Source: an uncultured Prevotellaceae bacterium
GTDB lineage: Bacteria > Bacteroidota > Bacteroidia > Bacteroidales > Bacteroidaceae
Direction of reading: 5' to 3'
DNA length: 64,000 nt
NCBI GenBank assembly: GCA_902784565.1
Contig: CACZVE010000005.1
Span: forward strand, 1-64,000
Shown in pieces: positions 35,413 through 43,076 of this stretch. Below the pieces are notes generated by a model. That model was not told the origin of the DNA. It ran no database searches and saw only the letters and a list, made by a program, of their open reading frames with translations. Made by a program: the position numbers and the translations under genes. Numbering within the stretch: the stretch's first letter is position 1; each line of letters opens with the position of its first letter.

Positions 35413-38400
35413 TTATACTTTTTCTACTTTGATGTTCAGTTTGAAGTCGTCGAAGTCTGTCTCCTGACCGTCATTCGGTTGTACAGTGATCTTGTCTGCC
35501 AAGACCTGCGTCTTGATATAGTCAGCGAAACTGGCAAGACTCTTCTCCACCTCTTTATTCGGAGCGATGCTGACAGTGATGCGGTCTGTGATCTCCAAGC
35601 CGCTCTCCTTACGGATGTTCTGAATACGGTTGATGAGTTCACGAGCCATACCTTCATTCTTCAGTTCATCGGTCAGTTCCACTTCAAGGGCGACAGTCAG
35701 ATTGCCTTCATTCGCCACGAGCCAGCCGGGGATGTCCTCGGAGATGATCTCCACGTCAACGGCTTCTACTGTCAACTGCTGTCCCTCGACCTCGATGCCG
35801 ATGGTACCTTGTTGCTCCAGTGCTGCAATCTGCTCCTGTGAGAGTTGATCCATGGCTGCAGCCACACCCTTCATCAGTTTACCGAACTTCTTACCCATCG
35901 TACGGAAGTTGCACTTCACCTTCTTCACGAGTACGCCAGCACCCTCCACGAAACGCAGTTCCTTGACGTTCACCTCGTTCATGATGAGGTCCTTCACAGC
36001 CTCGATGTGTTTCTTCTGTTCCTCGTCGACGGCGGGAATCATGATGGCCTGCAGTGGCTGACGCACCTTGATGTTCACCTTACGGCGCAGGGCAAGTACC
36101 ATCGAGGTAATCTTCTGGGCCATCTGCATACGGGCCTCCAGATCCTTGTCGATCTGACTCTCATCTGCCACAGGGAACTTGTCGAGGTGTACAGAGTCGA
36201 GCGCACCGCCTAAGTCCTTATACAACTGGTCGGCATAGAACGGTGCAAACGGCGCCAACAGTTTGGCGACGGTCATCAGACAGGTATAAAGCGTCTGATA
36301 GGCCGACAGTTTATCGGCACCCATCTCCTTACCCCAGAAACGTTTGCGGTTCAGACGGACGAACCAGTTGGACAGGTCGTCATTGACAAAGGCATCAATG
36401 AGTCGACCGGCACGGGTCGGGTCGTAGTTCTCGAGTTCTGCCTCCACACCCTTGATGAGCGTGTTCAGGCAGGAGAGGATCCATCGGTCAATCTCCGGTC
36501 TTTCCGAAATCTCCGGTGTTCCCGGATAGTCCGGTGTCCAGCCGTCGACATTGGCATATAGCGCAAAGAAACTATACGTGTTATACAAGGTGCCGAAGAA
36601 CTTACGGCGTACCTCGTCCACACCCTCCGGGTCAAACTTCAGGTTGTCCCAGGGCTCTGAGTTGGTCATCATATACAGGCGCACGGCATCACTACCGTAC
36701 TTGCCGATCATATCGAACGGGTTCACCACGTTACCCACATGCTTCGACATCTTGTTGCCTTTCGCATCAAGCACGAGACCGGAAGAGATCACATTCTTGA
36801 AGGCCACGGAGTCGAAGATCATTGTGGCGATGGCATGCAGCGTGAAGAACCATCCACGGGTCTGGTCCACCCCCTCGTTGATAAAGTCGCAAGGGAAGGC
36901 AGTCCCCTTGTCAATCAGGTCCTTATTCTCGAACGGATAGTGGATCTGTGCGTACGGCATCGAACCGGAGTCAAACCAAACGTCAATCAGGTCGGTCTCA
37001 CGCTTCATGGGCTTCCCGCTCTCACTGACCAATACGATATGGTCTACGTATGGACGATGGAGGTCGATCTTATCGTAGTTCTCCTTGCTCATATCGCCAG
37101 GCACGAAACCATTATCCTTCAGCGGATTGCTCTTCATGAAACCAGCCTTCACAGCCTTCTCAATCTCGTTGTAGAGTTCCTCTACTGAACCGATACAGAT
37201 TTCCTTACCGTCCTCGTCGCGCCAGATAGGCAACGGGGTACCCCAGAAACGACTACGCGACAGGTTCCAGTCGTTCAGGTTCTCCAACCAGTTGCCAAAG
37301 CGTCCTGTACCAGTACTCTCCGGCTGCCAGTTGATGGTCTTGTTCAATTCGAACATCCGGTCTTTCTTGGCCGTGCTCTTGATAAACCATGAGTCGAGCG
37401 GATAGTAAAGCACCGGTTTGTCCGTACGCCAACAGTGGGGATAGTTGTGTACGTGTTTCTCGATACGGAAAGCCTTGTTCTGGGCCTTCAGATCCATACA
37501 GATGGAGATATCGAGTGTCTCGTCCTTATCCGTCAGTGTGTCGTCGTAGGCATTCTTCACGTAGCGGCCTGCGAACTTATTCCACTCGTCGACGTTCACG
37601 TACTTCTTCACGAAGTCGGGGTCGAGGTCCTCTATGACAAAGTACTTGCCCTGCAGATCCACCACCGGACGCTCTGCACCCTTCTTGTCAATCAGCACAA
37701 TCGGACAGATACCGGCCTTCTTGGCGACGAAGGCATCATCGGCACCGAAGTTCGGTGCGATATGCACGATACCTGTACCATCCTCAGTCGTCACATAGTC
37801 ACCGGGAATCACCTTGAAGGCATCACCCATCGGTTTGATGGCGGGCATCAACTGCTCGTATTCCATGCCGACGAGATCCGGACCCTTGTAACGGCCTACG
37901 ATACGATAGGGGATGAACTTCTCACCCTTATTATATTCAGGCATCTCACCGCCGTCGGTGATCTGACCTTCCGGAGCCAGATAGGCATTCAGACGGGCCT
38001 CGGCCATCACCACGGTGATCTTCTCGGCGGTATAGGGGTTATAGGTCTGCACGGCCACATAGTCGATCTTCGGACCGACGCAGAGGGCTGAGTTGGCAGC
38101 GAGTGTCCAAGGCGTTGTCGTCCAGGCGAGGAAGTAGGGTGTCCCCCACTCTGCCATCTCGGGCTCTGGGTTCTTGATCTTAAACTGTGCCGTACAAGTG
38201 GTGTCCTTGACATCCCTGTAACAGCCGGGCTGGTTCAACTCGTGCGAACTCAGTCCTGTTCCTGCTGCGGGAGAATACGGCTGGATGGTATAGCCCTTGT
38301 AGAGCAGTCCCTTGTTGTAGAACTGCTTCAGCAACCACCACAGCGTCTCGATGTATTTGTTATCATAGGTGATATACGGATTGTCGAGGTCTACAAAGTA

Positions 38401-38838
38401 GCCCATCTTCTCGGTGAGGTCACGCCATTCCTGGGTGAACATCATCACGTTCTCACGACACTTCTTGTTGTAGTCCTCCGTCGAGATGTATTTCTCGCTC
38501 TCCTTGTTGTCGATGTCTGCCTTGGTGATGCCGAGTTCTTTCTCCACGCCCAGTTCCACAGGCAGACCGTGGGTATCCCAACCGGCCTTACGCTTCACCT
38601 GATAGCCCTTCATCGTCTTATAGCGGTTGAAGGTGTCCTTGATGGTACGTGCCAACACATGGTGGATACCCGGATGACCGTTGGCAGAGGGAGGTCCCTC
38701 ATAGAAGACAAACTGCGGACAGCCTTCCCGTTCCTCTATCGAGCGCCAGAAGATGTTGTTCTCCTGCCACATCTTCAGGATATCATCATTCACCTGGGTC
38801 AGATTCAACCCATTATGTTCTGCAAATTTCTTGGTCAT
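35413..38838 (-). CDS. ileS: isoleucyl-tRNA synthetase
   Basis: 1141 aa, the long IleS form. The HIGH motif is PPSANGHPGIHHVL, the KMSKS motif KMSKHVG, and the CP1 editing domain contains TPYFLAWTTTPWTLAANSALCVGP and EDGTGIVHIAPNFGADD. It charges tRNA-Ile. Before RPEIDRWILSCLN a segment TPDYPGTPEISE is encoded by five to six 9-bp units (36491-36536) like those in ftsK. It heads a long minus-strand run through dksA-like and lspA, with a two-box promoter at 38877-38907. Confidence 0.96.
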   Translation of the reverse strand: MTKKFAEHNGLNLTQVNDDILKMWQENNIFWRSIEEREGCPQFVFYEGPPSANGHPGIHHVLARTIKDTFNRYKTMKGYQVKRKAGWDTHGLPVELGVEKELGITKADIDNKESEKYISTEDYNKKCRENVMMFTQEWRDLTEKMGYFVDLDNPYITYDNKYIETLWWLLKQFYNKGLLYKGYTIQPYSPAAGTGLSSHELNQPGCYRDVKDTTCTAQFKIKNPEPEMAEWGTPYFLAWTTTPWTLAANSALCVGPKIDYVAVQTYNPYTAEKITVVMAEARLNAYLAPEGQITDGGEMPEYNKGEKFIPYRIVGRYKGPDLVGMEYEQLMPAIKPMGDAFKVIPGDYVTTEDGTGIVHIAPNFGADDAFVAKKAGICPIVLIDKKGAERPVVDLQGKYFVIEDLDPDFVKKYVNVDEWNKFAGRYVKNAYDDTLTDKDETLDISICMDLKAQNKAFRIEKHVHNYPHCWRTDKPVLYYPLDSWFIKSTAKKDRMFELNKTINWQPESTGTGRFGNWLENLNDWNLSRSRFWGTPLPIWRDEDGKEICIGSVEELYNEIEKAVKAGFMKSNPLKDNGFVPGDMSKENYDKIDLHRPYVDHIVLVSESGKPMKRETDLIDVWFDSGSMPYAQIHYPFENKDLIDKGTAFPCDFINEGVDQTRGWFFTLHAIATMIFDSVAFKNVISSGLVLDAKGNKMSKHVGNVVNPFDMIGKYGSDAVRLYMMTNSEPWDNLKFDPEGVDEVRRKFFGTLYNTYSFFALYANVDGWTPDYPGTPEISERPEIDRWILSCLNTLIKGVEAELENYDPTRAGRLIDAFVNDDLSNWFVRLNRKRFWGKEMGADKLSAYQTLYTCLMTVAKLLAPFAPFYADQLYKDLGGALDSVHLDKFPVADESQIDKDLEARMQMAQKITSMVLALRRKVNIKVRQPLQAIMIPAVDEEQKKHIEAVKDLIMNEVNVKELRFVEGAGVLVKKVKCNFRTMGKKFGKLMKGVAAAMDQLSQEQIAALEQQGTIGIEVEGQQLTVEAVDVEIISEDIPGWLVANEGNLTVALEVELTDELKNEGMARELINRIQNIRKESGLEITDRITVSIAPNKEVEKSLASFADYIKTQVLADKITVQPNDGQETDFDDFKLNIKVEKV
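36491..36536 (-). repeat. 9-bp tandem units inside ileS
   Basis: On the coding strand CCGGACTAT, CCGGGAACA, CCGGAGATT, TCGGAAAGA and CCGGAGATT, read as P-x-x triplets in frame. The DNA unit is the same as in ftsK (9162-9242) but is read in a different frame there (G-x-y). Confidence 0.75.
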
Positions 38839-38876
38839 ATATTTCTCTTGATTACTACCTTTTCTTATTTAGCGTG

Positions 38877-38907
38877 CAAAGGTAGTAAAATTATCCGAGC
38901 CGACAAA
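38877..38907 (-). promoter_or_regulatory. two-box promoter for the ileS run
   Basis: The minus strand reads TTTG (38907-38904), 19 bp, TACCTTTG (38884-38877), then CACG. It matches the Bacteroidota -33/-7 consensus with normal spacing and lies 38 bp upstream of the ileS ATG. Confidence 0.78.
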
Positions 38908-38977
38908 GGAAATAAGCAATTTTAAGATTTTCAATTTGATTTCCTCTCAAAAAAATCGTTTTATCAAAAAAAAAGTG

Positions 38978-38985
38978 TATCTTTG
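38978..38985 (+). promoter_or_regulatory. -7 box for the C4-dicarboxylate transporter gene
   Basis: TATCTTTG followed by CAGCC, 49 bp upstream of the ATG at 39035. No clear TTTG -33 box. Confidence 0.58.
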
Positions 38986-39034
38986 CAGCCTAGTGGCAAT
39001 TTATGAATATTCAATAACTAATAAATATTATTGT

Positions 39035-40477
39035 ATGGTATTAATGATTATTCAACTCCTTATTGTTTTAGGAGCGTTGTGGGTGGGTTCACGCTACGGT
39101 TCACTTGCCCTTGGAGCGATTTCCGGCATCGGTCTCGCCATTCTCGTGTTCGGTTTTGGTTTACAGCCTGGTACGCCTCCGACGGATGTGATTTATATCA
39201 TCATCGCAGCCGTCACCTGTGCCGGTATCATGCAGGCCTCTGGTGGTATGGACTGGCTCATCCAGATTGCGGAGAAGTTGCTGCGCAAGCATCCGGATCG
39301 CATCACTTTCCTGGCACCGATAACCACTTTCTTCTTGACGGTTTTGGTTGGAACGGGTCACGTCGTATATACCTTAATGCCAATCATTTGCGATATCGCA
39401 TTAAAGAAGGGCATCCGTCCTGAGCGCCCCTGTGGTGTGGCCTCTATCGCCTCTCAGGTCGGTATCACCTGCTCCCCTATCGCTGCTGCCGTGGTGGCCT
39501 TCGTTTCCATCTCAAATGCCAACAACTTTGACATTACCATACCGCGTGTGCTGATGATTTCCATTCCGGCCTGTCTGTGTGGTCTCATGGCTGCCGCTGC
39601 TGCTTCTTACCGTCGTGGTCTCGACCTCGACAAGGATCCTGAGTTCCAGAAGAAGATTGCCGACCCTGTGCAGCGTGATTACATCTATGGCTCTGGTGCC
39701 ACAACCCTCGACAAGGAGATTCCGCAGTCGGCCAAGAATGCCGTCTTTATCTTCCTCGGTGCACTGGCTGTCATCGTGCTGTTTGCTGCCCTGCCCGACC
39801 TGCTCCCCTCCTATCCTACCATCAAAGTAGTGAAGGGTGCTGGCGACGCCATGATTGTCGGCGGAACAAAGGTCTCTGCCTCTGCACTCGCTAAAGCCGG
39901 TGTGGTTGCCACTGGTTTAACAGAAAAGGGTACAATTGTTCTGAAGATGAACCTCGTCATCCAGATTGTGATGATCTCTGCTGCTGCCCTGATGATTATC
40001 TTCTGTAAGGCTCAGCCTAAGAAGGCCGTTGCAGGCCCTGTCTGGCAGTCTGGTATGGTGGCTGTGGTAGCCATCTACGGTATTGCCTGGCTGGCCGACA
40101 CCTATTTCTCAAACTACATGGACGAGATGCAGTCGATGCTGACTGGCATCGTAGCCCAGTATCCCTGGAGCATCGCCCTCGTGTTCTTTATGGTTTCTGT
40201 GCTCATCAACTCTCAGGGCGCTGTGGTGGTGGCCATGTTGCCGTTGGCCTATAAGTTAGGCATCCCTGGTCCTGTGCTGCTGGGTGTGCTGCCTTCCGTC
40301 TATGGCTACTTCTTCATCCCCAACTACCCCTCGGATATCGCCACGGTGAACTTCGACCGCTCCGGTACGACGGTCATCGGTAAGTACCTGTTGAACCACT
40401 CGTTCATGATGCCGGGTCTCATCTGTGTGTTCACTTCTACGATAGTGGCATATCTGCTGAGCACCATTTTCTTCTAA
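39035..40477 (+). CDS. anaerobic C4-dicarboxylate transporter, DcuA/DcuB family
   Basis: 480 aa from MVLMIIQLLIVLGALW (39035); an upstream in-frame ATG would cover the promoter. About ten membrane segments are visible. Family signatures: ASGGMDWLIQIAEKLLRKHP, FLTVLVGTGHVVYTLMPIICDIALKKGIRPERP, SQVGITCSPIAAAVVAF, and near the end FFIPNYPSDIATVNFDRSGTTVIGKYLLNHSFMMPGL. Dcu proteins exchange fumarate, malate or aspartate for succinate. That fits an anaerobe that makes succinate by fumarate respiration. DcuA versus DcuB cannot be separated by eye. The TrmH-family gene follows 30 bp downstream. Confidence 0.9.
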   Translation: MVLMIIQLLIVLGALWVGSRYGSLALGAISGIGLAILVFGFGLQPGTPPTDVIYIIIAAVTCAGIMQASGGMDWLIQIAEKLLRKHPDRITFLAPITTFFLTVLVGTGHVVYTLMPIICDIALKKGIRPERPCGVASIASQVGITCSPIAAAVVAFVSISNANNFDITIPRVLMISIPACLCGLMAAAAASYRRGLDLDKDPEFQKKIADPVQRDYIYGSGATTLDKEIPQSAKNAVFIFLGALAVIVLFAALPDLLPSYPTIKVVKGAGDAMIVGGTKVSASALAKAGVVATGLTEKGTIVLKMNLVIQIVMISAAALMIIFCKAQPKKAVAGPVWQSGMVAVVAIYGIAWLADTYFSNYMDEMQSMLTGIVAQYPWSIALVFFMVSVLINSQGAVVVAMLPLAYKLGIPGPVLLGVLPSVYGYFFIPNYPSDIATVNFDRSGTTVIGKYLLNHSFMMPGLICVFTSTIVAYLLSTIFF

Positions 40478-40507
40478 ACACGTTCATACGGTTAAAGAAC
40501 TAAATAA

Positions 40508-41311
40508 ATGCCTGTCATAGAACTGCACGACCTTAACCACCCTGGTGCGGCAGTCTTCAGTCGTCTGACTGAAAGTCAACTGCGCTCCAGGGTTGATCCT
40601 GAGAAGGGCATCTTCATTGCTGAGAGTCCCAAGGTCATCCGTGTAGCACTCCAGGCAGGCTATGTACCCACGGCTCTTCTCTGTGAGAAGAAGCACATCA
40701 ACGGGGATGCCGCCGACATCATTTCTCAATGCGGCGACATCCCCGTATTCACAGGCGAGCGTCAGTTGTTGGCCGGTCTGACGGGCTATACCCTCACCCG
40801 TGGCGTCCTTTGTGCCATGCGTCGTCCCATCCCCAAGAGTGTCAGTGAGATCTGTGAGGGATCCCATCGTATTGTGGTCATCGACGGCGTCGTCGATACC
40901 ACCAATATCGGCGCTATCTTCCGTAGTGCCGCAGCCTTGGGCATTGATGCGGTCCTGTTGACGCGCAACTCCTGCGATCCCCTCAACCGTCGCGCCATCC
41001 GTGTGTCTATGGGTTCTGTCTTCCTGGTGCCTTGGACGTGGCTCGACGATCCCCTTACCAGTCTCCATGATTTCGGCTTCCGTACGGCGGCCATGGCGCT
41101 CACATCCAAGAGTATTCCCCTTGATGCACTTGTCCTGAAGACCATCAGTCGACTGGCCATCATCATGGGCACAGAAGGTGACGGTCTTCCACAGGAAACG
41201 ATTTCCGCAGCCGATTATGTGGTACGCATCCCTATGTCGCACGATGTCGATTCCCTCAATGTGGCTGCTGCCGCCGCTGTGGCATTCTGGGAACTCCGTC
41301 AATTGAAATGA
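40508..41311 (+). CDS. TrmH/SpoU-family RNA 2'-O-methyltransferase
   Basis: 267 aa. The N-terminal substrate-binding part (about 1-105) contains EKGIFIAESPKVIRVALQAGY. The SPOUT domain has IDGVVDTTNIGAIFRSAAALGIDAVLL (motif 1), IIMGTEGDGLPQETI (motif 2) and IPMSHDVDSLNVAAAAAVAFWE (motif 3). These are canonical SpoU motifs; the target (rRNA or tRNA ribose) is not predictable. It lies 30 bp after the Dcu gene on the same strand. Confidence 0.87.
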   Translation: MPVIELHDLNHPGAAVFSRLTESQLRSRVDPEKGIFIAESPKVIRVALQAGYVPTALLCEKKHINGDAADIISQCGDIPVFTGERQLLAGLTGYTLTRGVLCAMRRPIPKSVSEICEGSHRIVVIDGVVDTTNIGAIFRSAAALGIDAVLLTRNSCDPLNRRAIRVSMGSVFLVPWTWLDDPLTSLHDFGFRTAAMALTSKSIPLDALVLKTISRLAIIMGTEGDGLPQETISAADYVVRIPMSHDVDSLNVAAAAAVAFWELRQLK

Positions 41312-41312
41312 C

Positions 41313-41338
41313 AAAAAACGCCCTTTTTTCAAGGCGAA
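41313..41338 (-). terminator. intrinsic terminator, minus strand (end of the Fic gene)
   Basis: On the minus strand CGCC, an A-rich loop, GGCG is followed by TTTTTTGTC. It lies just after the TrmH-family stop and downstream of the convergent Fic gene. Confidence 0.6.
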
Positions 41339-41369
41339 ATAGTTAAATAATATTAATGTCAAGGCATTC

Positions 41370-41394
41370 GTCTATAAAAAACGGGATTTCGTCG
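41370..41394 (+). repeat. 25-bp upstream element, copy 1
   Basis: GTCTATAAAAAACGGGATTT followed by CGTCG matches the sequence at 52998-53022 at 22 of 25 positions. Both copies lie upstream of a TAnnTTTG box, though at different distances. Confidence 0.6.
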
Positions 41395-41412
41395 ATATGG
41401 CCTTAAAAAAAA

Positions 41413-41444
41413 TTTGGCGGTTTCAGATATTCGCCGTATATTTG
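41413..41444 (+). promoter_or_regulatory. two-box promoter of a candidate small RNA
   Basis: TTTG (41413-41416), 20 bp, TATATTTG (41437-41444) followed by CAAC, full consensus with ideal spacing. No gene starts behind it on this strand; a terminator follows after about 70 nt. Confidence 0.7.
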
Positions 41445-41448
41445 CAAC

Positions 41449-41517
41449 GTCAAAAGGTTAATAGATTGTTTTATTGTTTGGGGTTCGCAGTGATTGCGAG
41501 CCCTAAATGATTTTTTT
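41449..41517 (+). ncRNA. candidate intergenic small RNA, about 70 nt
   Basis: The interval is bounded by the consensus promoter at 41413-41444 and by a 9-bp hairpin (GGGTTCGCA, loop GTGAT, TGCGAGCCC, 41481-41503) followed by TAAATGATTTTTTT. No ORF of note lies inside. The hairpin could also terminate read-through from the TrmH-family gene, but that would not explain the promoter. The exact 5' end is an estimate from the -7 box. Confidence 0.5.
41481..41517 (+). terminator. intrinsic terminator of the candidate small RNA
   Basis: Nine paired bases (one G-T) closing a 5-nt loop, then an AT-rich stretch ending in seven T on the plus strand. It ends 4 bp before the stop of the convergent Fic gene. 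Confidence 0.75.
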
Positions 41518-41520
41518 GGT

Positions 41521-42555
41521 TTAGAAATAGGTCTCGACAGCGAAACGGAACTGATCGATGAATATCTGCTTGAAGGCATAAAGGTTGTTTTGCTCATAGA
41601 AGATAAGCATCGCCTTCTTATAGTCGATAGAATCAACAGAGCGGAAACTCAACGGGCAGTATCCATTGGCTATCAAGATGGCATTGCTGGTGATACGGGC
41701 TGTGCGCTTGTTGCCATCAGAAAAAGCCTGAATATACGACAGGAGCACAAGTGTGAGCAGAGCCTTTTCAAAGACGTTCTCCTTATGGTTTATCAAGTCG
41801 CAAGTATCTTGCAAAGCCTCTCGGATCTGGAATTCATTATCCAGCGGATGATAGTTGGTACCCGTAATACCCACACGACGATGACGGATGCCTTTGTCAA
41901 CCGATAATTCCTTAGTAAGCAACTGATGAATATCCTCAATGTGGCTGATCGTCAGGTTTTGCAGATAATCAGGATTGTCAAGGATAAAACGCAAGGCATC
42001 CTTGTGGTTGAGTAGCATCACTGCCTCTTCCTTAGTCTTGCCATCGGCAGTCTTACTCTCACGAAGCAGACGCTCTGTTTCCAACAGCGAATAGGTGTTG
42101 CCCTCAATCTGCGATGATTTCCAACTGAGGTCAATACCCAGCCGTTCCATCTCCTTACGGTATTCGTTTTCTGTCATCTCGCTAATGTGCTGACGGAACT
42201 CAGCCTGAAGTTCTTGCAATAGCGCAGATTCTTCGTCTGTGAAAAGTGTAACAGTAGGTAGTTGCTGACGAATGAGATCGAAATTGAAACATGTCTGTAC
42301 CTGTCGTTCGTCAATATCCTGCGCAAAATAGGTGTCCAAATTGAGCGGCATCATGATAAAGGCTTGGTCGGAAAGACGGTAGCGGGTAGCCCGGGCCTTA
42401 CCCTCAGCCACAATATCGCCTTTCTGAATGCCTGCTGCTATCAGCCTTTTCATGGTGGCATCGCTACCTTCGAAGGATGTTCCCTTGACTATTTCATCGC
42501 GCGAAGACCGTGGATGATAATGCAGATACTGTAGTACTTCTCTTGAAATATCCAT
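41521..42555 (-). CDS. Fic-domain protein with N-terminal winged helix; catalytic His replaced by Gln
   Basis: 344 aa from MDISREVLQYLHYHP (42555). Residues 1-65 look like a winged-helix DNA-binding domain. S147/S148..E151-G152-N153 fits the (S/T)xxxE(G/N) inhibitory helix placed before the Fic core. The core motif, normally HxFxDGNGRxxR, reads Q276-A-F-S-D280-G-N282-K-R284-T-A-R287. The phosphate-binding residues are kept but the catalytic histidine is glutamine, so classical AMP transfer is doubtful. The change is a clear CAG codon. It may be a regulator or have another activity. It sits in the only accessory-looking stretch of the window, with its own -7 box. Confidence 0.85.
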   Translation of the reverse strand: MDISREVLQYLHYHPRSSRDEIVKGTSFEGSDATMKRLIAAGIQKGDIVAEGKARATRYRLSDQAFIMMPLNLDTYFAQDIDERQVQTCFNFDLIRQQLPTVTLFTDEESALLQELQAEFRQHISEMTENEYRKEMERLGIDLSWKSSQIEGNTYSLLETERLLRESKTADGKTKEEAVMLLNHKDALRFILDNPDYLQNLTISHIEDIHQLLTKELSVDKGIRHRRVGITGTNYHPLDNEFQIREALQDTCDLINHKENVFEKALLTLVLLSYIQAFSDGNKRTARITSNAILIANGYCPLSFRSVDSIDYKKAMLIFYEQNNLYAFKQIFIDQFRFAVETYF

Positions 42556-42576
42556 AACAAAAAACGTTAATCGGTG

Positions 42577-42584
42577 CAAATATA
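42577..42584 (-). promoter_or_regulatory. -7 box for the Fic gene
   Basis: The minus strand reads TATATTTG followed by CACC, 21 bp upstream of the ATG at 42555. No clear -33 box. Confidence 0.55.
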
Positions 42585-42601
42585 GCGAATATTTCTGGAT
42601 T

Positions 42602-42718
42602 ATCGGCTCATTATGAACTTAAAAAAGCCTAAATTTGCCTTTTTTTGAGCCGATCACGTTACACACGGTTCCTGTTCCCCGTGTGTAATGAGCCGATCAC
42701 GTTACACACGGTTCCTGT
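42602..42718. repeat. two 43-bp direct repeats with internal hairpin
   Basis: A 29-bp sequence beginning GAGCCGATCACGTTACACAC is found at 42647-42675 and again at 42690-42718, exactly 43 bp apart. TTACACACGG and CCGTGTGTAA (between the copies) form a 10-bp hairpin. ATCGGCTCATTA at 42602-42613 is the inverse of TAATGAGCCGAT at the second copy. The GGTTCCTGTTCCCCGTGTGTAA part aligns, mostly by transitions, with units of the larger 43-bp array at 43077-43463. Confidence 0.75.
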
Positions 42719-42723
42719 AACAT

Positions 42724-43008
42724 CTATTCATTTAAGATAGCAATAACGTTGTCCAGGATTTGTCTGGCGACCTCTGCACCGCCTTCATACCAGGCATATT
42801 GTTTAAAGTCGTCGGTATGCGTGCCATGAGGAACAATATACTTCTTCACATTGGGATTCGATGGATTTGGGATGGCAGCGCCCGTCCAGGGATCGTCCTC
42901 ACCATAGACGAAGATCAGTTTCTTTTCGGTAGTTTCCAGATTCTTCAGCAAGTTCACCTCAAGTTCAATGGCTTTGGAATTTCTTTTTTCCTCCATGATA
43001 TCCTTAAC
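42724..43008 (-). pseudogene. C-terminal remnant of a peptidase S37 (PS-10) family gene
   Basis: The 90-residue open frame (ATG at 42996) holds only the last part of the protein: FVYGEDDPWTGAAIPNP with the catalytic-type Asp and KKYIVPHGTHTDDF with the catalytic-type His of the S37/S28 serine peptidase family. Intact members are over 400 aa and carry the catalytic Ser and a signal peptide upstream. Here the upstream DNA runs into stop codons and a 43-bp repeat array. Residues VKDI just before the ATG still look homologous. It is therefore a 3' gene fragment, probably non-functional. It is flanked on both sides by 43-bp-period repeats. Confidence 0.7.
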
Positions 43009-43076
43009 GGGCTATCGCTGGGGCCTGGCCCAAATGATAGGTTTACTGGTCGGTGTCACCATACCAATTTGTATTC

